A stretch of 6,630 bases of DNA from Pseudomonadota bacterium (GTDB lineage: Bacteria; Pseudomonadota; Alphaproteobacteria; Rhizobiales; Hyphomicrobiaceae): positions 1 through 6,630 of the forward strand of contig QGVC01000204.1 of NCBI GenBank assembly GCA_003242645.1, written 5' to 3'. Within the stretch, counting starts at the first letter, position 1; the number at the start of each line of letters is the position of its first letter. The notes under the pieces were generated by a model that ran no database searches, was not told where the DNA came from, and saw nothing but the letters and a program-made list of their open reading frames with translations. Below are positions 1-5,373 of the stretch, piece by piece. Made by a program: the position numbers and the translations under genes.

Positions 1-1
1 G

Positions 2-646
2 CAGTGGACAACTCTCAATCCAACTGCCTTCGCTCGCCGACCTCTTACCCGGGAGGCTGTACTCACTTCGCGTATGGTGAGCGATCCCTTCACGAGTCGC
101 GATTGCTGTCTCGTCACGGATGGGGGCGCCGCTTGTGTAATGGTCCGAGCGGACCGCGCCAAGAGCTTGAAGAAAAAGCCAGTATATGTGCTGGGCGTTG
201 GCGGAGCCCATTCCCATCGGTCCATAACGCAGATGGCAGATCTCACGCGCACAGCAGCTGCCGAGAGCGGACCGCGAGCATTTGCGATGGCCGGACTGAA
301 GCCATCCGACGTCGATTTGGTGATGCTGTACGATGCGTTCACGATCACAACTCTTCTTTTCTTGGAAGACTTAGGCTTTTGTCCAAAGGGAGAGGGTGGA
401 CGCTTTGTTCAGGACGGCGCCATTGCGCCGGGAGGTAAGCTTGCCGTCAACACCAATGGCGGTGGCCTCTCCTGTGTGCATCCCGGCATGTACGGGCTGT
501 TCCTAATTTTGGAAGCCGTCACTCAAATTCGTGGAGAAGCAGGCGCGCGGCAACTGAAGACTTGTGATATCGCCCTTTGCCACGGGAATGGCGGTACACT
601 GTCAAGCCAAGTGACTGCGATACTCGGATCGGAGGCCACGTTGTGA
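2..646 (+). CDS. SCP-x-like thiolase / acetyl-CoA acetyltransferase family protein, C-terminal part (5' truncated by window)
   Basis: The reading frame is open from the window edge to the TGA at 644-646, giving 214 residues of an expected total near 390, so the N-terminal half with the nucleophilic cysteine lies outside. Visible thiolase features, numbered from base 2, are SRMVSDPF (23-30), CCLVTDGGAA (35-44), YDAFT (110-114, where classical thiolases have NEAF and SCP-x types HDCF), NTNGGGLSCVHPG (150-162) with the probable active-site His160, and CHGNGG (193-198) with Cys193 in the usual C-terminal cysteine loop. The family performs CoA-dependent cleavage of 3-ketoacyl-CoA, or the reverse condensation, in the cytoplasm. 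Some SCP-x-like relatives instead act as retro-aldolases with a DUF35 partner, as in sterol side-chain degradation; any such partner would have to be encoded outside this window. The gene ends in a 4-base overlap with the acyl-CoA ligase, so the two are probably co-translated. The first ATG in this frame (74) is internal, because thiolase homology continues upstream of it. Confidence 0.9.
   Translation, partial: QWTTLNPTAFARRPLTREAVLTSRMVSDPFTSRDCCLVTDGGAACVMVRADRAKSLKKKPVYVLGVGGAHSHRSITQMADLTRTAAAESGPRAFAMAGLKPSDVDLVMLYDAFTITTLLFLEDLGFCPKGEGGRFVQDGAIAPGGKLAVNTNGGGLSCVHPGMYGLFLILEAVTQIRGEAGARQLKTCDIALCHGNGGTLSSQVTAILGSEATL
631..635 (+). promoter_or_regulatory. Ribosome binding site deciding the GTG start of the acyl-CoA ligase
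   Basis: GGAGG lies inside the last codons of the thiolase gene, seven bases before GTG at 643. It supports GTG 643 over the upstream in-frame ATG at 577, which has no comparable site and would add 22 residues not expected before the CoA-binding domain. Confidence 0.75.
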
Positions 647-2730
647 CAGACGGGCTGTCGCGGCTATTCGCGCCGCGTTCTGTGGCTGTGATTGGCGCGT
701 CGTCTGACCCTAAACGGATTGGCGGCCGACCAATCGCCGTGATGCTCGAAAGGGGGTTCAAGGGCACGATCCTGCCAGTGAACCCGAACAGGACCGAAAT
801 ACAAGGTCTTAAGGCATACCCAACGGTTGCCGAATTACCGGAAGATCCGGATGTAGCAATCGTGGCGGTGCCTGCTGCGTTGGTATGCGAAACGATCACC
901 GAGCTTGGCAAACGCGGCACATCCGCAGCTGTCGTATTCAGCTCTGGCTTTGCTGAAACAGGCAGCAGCGGTCTGGCGGAACAGACCCGAATGATCGAGG
1001 CGGCAAACAAGGCCGGCATCCGCATTCTCGGGCCAAACACACTCGGCCTATTTGATCTGCGCACCGGTTTTTGCGGTAGCTTCACCTCCGCCTTCGACGT
1101 TGGCTATCCGCCAGTAGGACGAATTGGCGTTGCAAGCCAGTCCGGCGCTTACTGCGGACACATCGTCAGCGTTATGCGTAACCGTGGCCTCGGTATCGCT
1201 CAAGGCGTGATGACGGGAAACGAGGCAGACATCACGCTTGGCGATGCGATTGCTCACATGGTGGCGGATGATGGCATCGACGTCATCGCCGTTTATGCAG
1301 AAGGCATCAATCAAGGCGAGCGCTTCGTGTCGGCGCTTGAGGCGGCACGGCAGGCGCGGAAGCCGGTCGTCGTCATGAGGGTTGGTCGCACTTCGCTGGG
1401 CAGCGCGGCGGCGAAATCGCATACCGCTGCGATTGCTGGGAACGATGCAGTGGCTCGCGCGGTGCTAGCGGATTGCGGGGCTGTGGAGGCGCGCACTACT
1501 GAAGAGTTGCTCGATATTGCACAGCTGGCTACCCGCCGAATCTATCCGGCGGGCAACACGCTGGGCGTCATTACGATAAGTGGCGGCGGTGGCGTGGTTA
1601 TTTCCGATGCCGCGGAGGAATTAGGGCTTCCAATGCCGGAAATGCCTGCGGACGCCCAGAAACGTCTCAAAGAGATCCTGCCTTACGCAGCTCCTCGCAA
1701 CCCCGTCGACGCAACGGCTCAGGTGCTCAATGACCTTTCGTTGATGGGCAAATTCGCAGAGGCTGTGGTGGAGGAAGGTGGATACAAGTCAATTCTCGGC
1801 TTTCTCACCTACACAGCGGCGTCTCCTGCTCTGGCCCCGCGACTACGCGAGCAACTGCGCACCTTAAGAGAGAAGCATCCTGACAGATTATACGTCCTCA
1901 GCATTGTCGGTGATCGGGAATGCATCGCTGGCTATGAAGCCGACGGCTTTACCGTTTTCGAGGACCCCAGCAGGGCTGTCGTCGCCATCTCCGCAATGGG
2001 CAGGTTCGGTGATGCGTTTACGCGGCAACCGCGTCTTCCGCCGCCGACAGTTCCTGTTATCAATCTACCGAATACCACACCCAATGAAGTTGAGGCCAAG
2101 GAGCTGCTGGCCAAGGCAGGAATTTCTGGCGCGCCCGAAAGAATTTGTCGAACAGCGGAAGAAGCGATTGCCGCCGCCGAAAGTTTCGGTTTCCCGGTCG
2201 TAATGAAAATTGTCTCTCCAGATATTCTCCACAAATCGGAAATCGGTGGCGTGTTAATGGATGTAGCAGATGCCGAAGCCGTGCGTAGAGGCTTCAGCCT
2301 ATTGATGGAGCGCGGAACGCGCCAAGCGCGTCAAGCGCGGATCGACGGCGTGCTGGTAGCGCGGCAGCTCAAGGGAGGAGTTGAGTGCATTCTCGGCAGT
2401 CATCGTGATCCGACGTTCGGTACGGTAGCCATGGTTGGCTTGGGTGGCATTTTTGTTGAGGTCGTAAAGGACGTTGCCTTTCATCGCTGTCCGTTCGGCA
2501 TCGACGTCGCGAAATCGATGATCCTTTCGCTGAAGGGGGCCCCCTTGCTCCTAGGGGCGCGCGGTCGCCCGAAGGCTGATGTAGACGCGCTCGCCGATAT
2601 GCTTTCGCGGCTGTCAGTGCTTGCCCATCAGTGGGGAGAGAAGTTGCGCTCTATCGACCTCAATCCGGTCATCGCTCTGCCAGAGGGGCAGGGGGCCTTC
2701 GCCGTCGACGCCGTCATCGAGATCGAGTAG
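643..2730 (+). CDS. NDP-forming acyl-CoA synthetase (acetate--CoA ligase family, fused alpha-beta subunits with ATP-grasp domain)
   Basis: This 695-residue protein has the full domain order of fused NDP-forming acyl-CoA synthetases: a CoA-binding Rossmann domain (about 8-135; GASSDP at 18-23, GPNTLG at 130-135), succinyl-CoA-ligase-like flavodoxin domains (about 155-450; SQSGAY 165-170, SHTAAIAG 259-266, RNPVDAT 352-358) and a C-terminal ATP-grasp domain (about 475-695; VVMKIVSP 519-526, ILHKSEIGGV 528-537, DLNPV 672-676). His260 matches the phosphorylated histidine of the alpha part and His530 the second, phosphate-shuttling histidine of the beta part, so the enzyme looks intact. The family interconverts acid + CoA + ATP with acyl-CoA + ADP + phosphate in the cytoplasm. 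In this operon it probably activates the imported acid, although the reaction is reversible and could instead conserve energy from a product thioester. The cysteine common in GPNCxG is threonine here. The length is normal (about 700). The GTG start overlaps the preceding TGA as GTGA; the next gene follows after four bases. The acyl substrate cannot be predicted. Confidence 0.93.
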   Translation: MTDGLSRLFAPRSVAVIGASSDPKRIGGRPIAVMLERGFKGTILPVNPNRTEIQGLKAYPTVAELPEDPDVAIVAVPAALVCETITELGKRGTSAAVVFSSGFAETGSSGLAEQTRMIEAANKAGIRILGPNTLGLFDLRTGFCGSFTSAFDVGYPPVGRIGVASQSGAYCGHIVSVMRNRGLGIAQGVMTGNEADITLGDAIAHMVADDGIDVIAVYAEGINQGERFVSALEAARQARKPVVVMRVGRTSLGSAAAKSHTAAIAGNDAVARAVLADCGAVEARTTEELLDIAQLATRRIYPAGNTLGVITISGGGGVVISDAAEELGLPMPEMPADAQKRLKEILPYAAPRNPVDATAQVLNDLSLMGKFAEAVVEEGGYKSILGFLTYTAASPALAPRLREQLRTLREKHPDRLYVLSIVGDRECIAGYEADGFTVFEDPSRAVVAISAMGRFGDAFTRQPRLPPPTVPVINLPNTTPNEVEAKELLAKAGISGAPERICRTAEEAIAAAESFGFPVVMKIVSPDILHKSEIGGVLMDVADAEAVRRGFSLLMERGTRQARQARIDGVLVARQLKGGVECILGSHRDPTFGTVAMVGLGGIFVEVVKDVAFHRCPFGIDVAKSMILSLKGAPLLLGARGRPKADVDALADMLSRLSVLAHQWGEKLRSIDLNPVIALPEGQGAFAVDAVIEIE

Positions 2731-2734
2731 GACA

Positions 2735-3595
2735 ATGCCCATCGACTATGAAAAGCTGATGAACTTTCCGATTCCGGAGGTGCATCAGGTCTTTACGAAG
2801 CGGGATACAGTATTCTACGCGCTCTCCATCGGCCTTGGCCAGGATCCACTGGATGAGCGGCAACTCGATTTTGTCGACCATCACCGCACGCTTAAGGCTA
2901 TGCCTTCAATGGCCGTGGTCTTAGGGCACCCTGGTTTTTGGCTTTCCAATCCTGAGACGGGGGTCGATGCTGTTCGTGTTGTTCACGGAGAGCAGGGATT
3001 CGAAATTCACCAGCCGCTTCCGGTAGAAGGTGAGATTTTCGCGAGAACGCGTGTTACCGGTTTGATAGATAAGGGCGCGGGAAAAGGGGCACTGCTGTAT
3101 TCCGAAAAGGAGGTGCGCGGTGCCGATGGAACATTATATGCGACTACTCGATCCACGACGTTCTTGCGAGGCGACGGCGGGTTTGGGGGCCCATCCGGTC
3201 CAGTAAAGCAGCCCTATCCAATACCTGATGAGGCCCCGGATCTCGTCGTCGATCTCGCAACGCGGCCCGAGCAGGCGCTGTACTACAGACTGAACGGCGA
3301 TGATAATCCGCTGCATGCCGATCCCGCGGTGGCCGCTAAGGCAGGCTTTCCAAGACCGATACTGCATGGTCTTTGCACCCTCGGTGTTATCACGCATGCC
3401 CTGATCCGTGCGCTTGCCGATTACGAAGCCTCGAGACTGCGTGCTCTGGATCTGCGCTTTACTGCCCCTGTTTTTCCGGGTGAAACCATCCGCACGGAGA
3501 TATGGCGAAACGGGGCTTTTCGTGCGCGTGCCCTCGAAAGGGACGTGATTGTCGTGAGTAACGGTCGAGCGGTTTTCGAGGGCGGCCATGGGTGA
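2735..3595 (+). CDS. MaoC/hydratase-2 family enoyl-CoA hydratase (double hotdog)
   Basis: The protein has 286 residues, the usual size of a two-hotdog hydratase 2 like the corresponding part of eukaryotic MFE-2. The N-terminal half (about 10-150) is the degenerate FAS1-dehydratase-like hotdog, with YALSIGLGQDP (28-38) as its recognisable segment. The C-terminal half (about 165-286) carries the hydratase-2 signature YRLNGDDNPLHADP (184-197), in which Asp189 and His194 correspond to the catalytic Asp/His pair, followed by FPRPILHGLCTLG (205-217). The family adds water to trans-2-enoyl-CoA to give (3R)-hydroxyacyl-CoA. ATG 2735 is chosen because it lies four bases after the ligase stop and gives the family's normal N-terminus; a frame extension upstream to 2621 would only run through ligase coding sequence. 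The Shine-Dalgarno match is weak (GAG near 2725), which fits translational coupling to the upstream gene. The gene ends in an 8-base overlap with the crotonase gene. The SDR two genes on is the natural partner. Confidence 0.9.
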   Translation: MPIDYEKLMNFPIPEVHQVFTKRDTVFYALSIGLGQDPLDERQLDFVDHHRTLKAMPSMAVVLGHPGFWLSNPETGVDAVRVVHGEQGFEIHQPLPVEGEIFARTRVTGLIDKGAGKGALLYSEKEVRGADGTLYATTRSTTFLRGDGGFGGPSGPVKQPYPIPDEAPDLVVDLATRPEQALYYRLNGDDNPLHADPAVAAKAGFPRPILHGLCTLGVITHALIRALADYEASRLRALDLRFTAPVFPGETIRTEIWRNGAFRARALERDVIVVSNGRAVFEGGHG

Positions 3596-4364
3596 CAGGG
3601 CGGACGTAGTCATCTGCGACCGCGTTGATTGCGGCATTGCGGTGTTAACATTGAACAATCCAGCGCGCCGGAATGCCCTTTCCCTGGAGATGCGCCGGAA
3701 GCTGATCGAGTACGTCCGTTCGCTCGATGCCGACGCTGCCGTCCGAGTCATTGTGCTTACAGGAGCCGGCGGTCACTTTTGCTCTGGCGGTGATATCACC
3801 GGCCAGGGTCAGTCAAGTCTCGCAGATGGCCGTGAACGCTTTCGTATTACCCATGAGTTGGTTCGCCTCCTGGCCCGCGGTTCAAAGCCCAGGCTTGCTG
3901 CCGTTGAAGGCTGGGCAGCCGGTGCCGGTCTGTCACTCGCCCTTCTTTGCGATACCATCATTGCAAGTACGAGCGCAAAATTCAGCGCCCCGTTCGGTCG
4001 CTTGGGTCTCGTAGGCGATCTTGGGCTCTTACACACGTTGCCGGCCCGTATCGGGCACGGAAGGGCGCGTCAGATGCTGCTTTATGGAGAGCCAGTTTCA
4101 GCAGACGAAGCGCTCTCGATTGGTTTGATTGACCGACTCGCCCCTGAAGGCCAATCGTTGGATGTCGCTGTCGAGAGAGCGCGTCTATTGTCTCAATGCG
4201 CTCCCCTTCCGCTGGAATTGACGCGTCAATATCTGCTTCGCGGATTGGATGAAGTGCTCGATTGGGAACGTGAAGTGCAGGCGGCTCTGATGACGACCGA
4301 TGACCATCGCGAAGGTCGCACGGCATTTCTGGAAAAGCGTTCGCCGCAATTCACGGGGCGATGA
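3588..4364 (+). CDS. Crotonase-superfamily protein, enoyl-CoA isomerase-like (annotatable as enoyl-CoA hydratase/isomerase)
   Basis: The 258 residues cover a complete crotonase fold: LTLNNPARRNALS (20-32), the first oxyanion-hole segment FCSGGDI (64-70), the second at VEGWAAGAGLSLALLCD (106-122), and the family's usual tail TAFLEKRSPQFTGR (245-258). By alignment from memory with rat mitochondrial hydratase, the two catalytic glutamates (Glu144, Glu164) are replaced by Ser116 and Phe136. Asp144 in LGLVGDLG (139-146) sits where PaaG-type isomerases and 4-chlorobenzoyl-CoA dehalogenase carry a functional Asp. I therefore infer double-bond isomerisation, or another acid/base reaction, more than syn-hydration; hydration is in any case supplied by the MaoC protein upstream. 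GAGGG at 3578-3582 lies five bases before ATG 3588, and the start overlaps the MaoC stop by eight bases. The SDR gene begins 16 bases downstream. The fold assignment is firm, the exact reaction is not. Confidence 0.88.
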   Translation: MGDRADVVICDRVDCGIAVLTLNNPARRNALSLEMRRKLIEYVRSLDADAAVRVIVLTGAGGHFCSGGDITGQGQSSLADGRERFRITHELVRLLARGSKPRLAAVEGWAAGAGLSLALLCDTIIASTSAKFSAPFGRLGLVGDLGLLHTLPARIGHGRARQMLLYGEPVSADEALSIGLIDRLAPEGQSLDVAVERARLLSQCAPLPLELTRQYLLRGLDEVLDWEREVQAALMTTDDHREGRTAFLEKRSPQFTGR

Positions 4365-4371
4365 GAAGGGT

Positions 4372-4377
4372 GAGGAG
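4372..4377 (+). promoter_or_regulatory. Ribosome binding site of the SDR gene
   Basis: A purine-rich run after the crotonase stop contains AAGGG (4366-4370) and GAGGAG (4372-4377) just before ATG 4381. It supports that start over the in-frame ATG at 4300, which lies well inside the crotonase gene and would add 27 residues ahead of the Rossmann fold. Confidence 0.65.
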
Positions 4378-4380
4378 AAC

Positions 4381-5301
4381 ATGGAAGGATCAAAAATACT
4401 CGCGGGCAAAGTCGCTCTGGTTACGGGCGCGGGCGGTGGCATTGGCCGCGAGATCGCCATCGCAATGGCAAAGGCCGGCGCAAAAGTTGTGATCAATGAC
4501 ATCGGCGTGTCGTTAAGCGGGGAGGGAGGATCGGCGACGCCTGCGGAGGAGACGAAGCAAATCATCGAGCAACAAGGCGGTCACGCGGCGATCAGCACGG
4601 AAAGCGTTGCGAGCTGGGAGTCCGCCAAGCGGAGCGTTGAGGCGGCAATTGATGCTTTCGGGCGCATCGATATCGTCGTGAACAATGCCGGCATTCTTCG
4701 CGACGTGATCTTCCACAAGATGACGCCGGAGGATTGGTTGGCGGTCATCAATGTGCACCTCAACGGTTCGTTCTTCATCAGCCGTGCTGCGGCGGAGCAT
4801 TTCCGAAAGCAGCAAAGTGGCGCTTATATTCACATGACGAGCACGTCGGGACTGATCGGAAATTTCGGGCAGGCGAACTACTCGGCGGCGAAGCTCGGCA
4901 TCGTGGCCTTATCGAAGTCCATAGCTTTGGACATGGCCCGCTATAACGTCCGTTCCAATTGTATCGCACCTTTCGCCTGGAGCCGCATGACAAGTTCAAT
5001 TCCGGCAGAAACACCCGAGCAAAAGGCGCGCGTGGCGAAGTTGCAGAAGATGACGCCCGACAAGAACGCGCCACTGGCGGTCTATCTGGCGTCAGATAAA
5101 GCGGCACACATCACCGGCCAAGTTTTTGCGACGCGCATGAATGAGATTTTTCTGATAAGCCAGAGCCGGCCGATACGCTCGATCCATCGGTCCGACGGCT
5201 GGACACCTGAGACGATTGCGGAGCACGGCATGCCGGCACTGGCCCCTGCATTCGTACCTCTCGATCGGAGTTCTGACGTTTTCTCCTGGGATCCTATCTG
5301 A
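4381..5301 (+). CDS. SDR-family dehydrogenase, (3R)-hydroxyacyl-CoA dehydrogenase-like (MFE-2 type)
   Basis: The protein has 306 residues and a classical short-chain dehydrogenase/reductase fold. Seen are the cofactor motif TGAGGGIG (15-22), Asp40 at the end of beta-2 in VVIND, which favours NAD+ over NADP+, NNAG (101-104), Asn124 of the catalytic tetrad in INVHLNGSF, and the active site formed by Ser154, Tyr167 and Lys171 within TSTSGLIGNFGQANYSAAK. The stretch NFGQANYSAAKLG is strikingly like the dehydrogenase part of peroxisomal MFE-2, which oxidises (3R)-hydroxyacyl-CoA to 3-ketoacyl-CoA. Residues from about 250 on form an extra C-terminal segment beyond the roughly 250-residue SDR core, also typical of MFE-2-like bacterial SDRs. 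Placed after the MaoC and crotonase genes and together with the thiolase, it completes a split MFE-2-like route. The stop codon lies in the centre of an inverted repeat. Substrate chain or ring structure is unknown. Confidence 0.9.
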   Translation: MEGSKILAGKVALVTGAGGGIGREIAIAMAKAGAKVVINDIGVSLSGEGGSATPAEETKQIIEQQGGHAAISTESVASWESAKRSVEAAIDAFGRIDIVVNNAGILRDVIFHKMTPEDWLAVINVHLNGSFFISRAAAEHFRKQQSGAYIHMTSTSGLIGNFGQANYSAAKLGIVALSKSIALDMARYNVRSNCIAPFAWSRMTSSIPAETPEQKARVAKLQKMTPDKNAPLAVYLASDKAAHITGQVFATRMNEIFLISQSRPIRSIHRSDGWTPETIAEHGMPALAPAFVPLDRSSDVFSWDPI

Positions 5302-5306
5302 TAGGA
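5292..5306 (+). repeat. Perfect inverted repeat spanning the SDR stop codon
   Basis: TCCTATC-T-GATAGGA is a 7 + 1 + 7 perfect dyad whose centre contains the TGA stop (5299-5301). It can be read as a compact operator-like palindrome, or in RNA as a 6-base-pair stem with a CTG loop. No T-run follows, so it is not a classical intrinsic terminator. Confidence 0.5.
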
Positions 5307-5330
5307 CAGCAGGTTAGACAGAGAGAAGAC

Positions 5331-5347
5331 GCCATTGCTTCAATGGC
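5331..5347 (+). repeat. Perfect inverted repeat (stem-loop) upstream of the TAXI gene
   Basis: GCCATTG-CTT-CAATGGC forms a 7-base-pair stem with a three-base loop, ending 26 bases before the ATG at 5374 and 13 bases before the GGAGG. It is followed by AAATAG, not by a T-run, so simple termination is unlikely. An mRNA-stabilising hairpin or a regulator-binding dyad are both possible. Confidence 0.5.
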
Positions 5348-5360
5348 AAATAGTCAAGGT

Positions 5361-5365
5361 GGAGG
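5361..5365 (+). promoter_or_regulatory. Ribosome binding site of the TAXI solute-binding protein gene
   Basis: GGAGG lies eight bases before ATG 5374. It fixes that start, which also puts the twin-arginine signal at the extreme N-terminus; the in-frame open stretch back to 5335 would add 13 residues in front of the signal peptide. Confidence 0.75.
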
Positions 5366-5373
5366 AAACGACC

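Larger units (their letters stand above)
5302..5373 (+). other. Intergenic spacer between the enzyme block and the transporter gene
   Basis: This 72-base gap is by far the longest internal spacer in the window. It contains the right arm of one inverted repeat, a second complete inverted repeat (5331-5347) and the ribosome binding site of the TAXI gene. I found no convincing -35/-10 pair, so whether it has its own promoter is undecided. Confidence 0.6.

Noticed and set aside
4..438. 144-codon plus-strand open frame at the left edge
   Set aside because: It is a shifted reading of the thiolase gene; the residues are low in motif content while the overlapping frame has clear thiolase signatures.
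519..1085. 188-codon minus-strand open frame across the thiolase/ligase junction
   Set aside because: Antisense to the CoA-binding domain of the ligase, with no recognisable domain or supporting context.
3134..3751. 205-codon minus-strand open frame across the MaoC/crotonase junction
   Set aside because: It lies opposite two intact genes with catalytic motifs, its composition is Arg/Ser-rich as expected of antisense translation, and it resembles no family I know.
5271..5300. Possible sigma-70 promoter before the TAXI gene (TTCTGA ... TATCTG)
   Set aside because: Both hexamers match poorly and overlap the SDR coding end; I could not find a better pair in the gap, so I do not call a promoter.
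5331..5350. Intrinsic terminator at the GCCATTG/CAATGGC hairpin
   Set aside because: The stem is followed by AAATAG and then purine-rich sequence on the + strand, without the T-run an intrinsic terminator needs.
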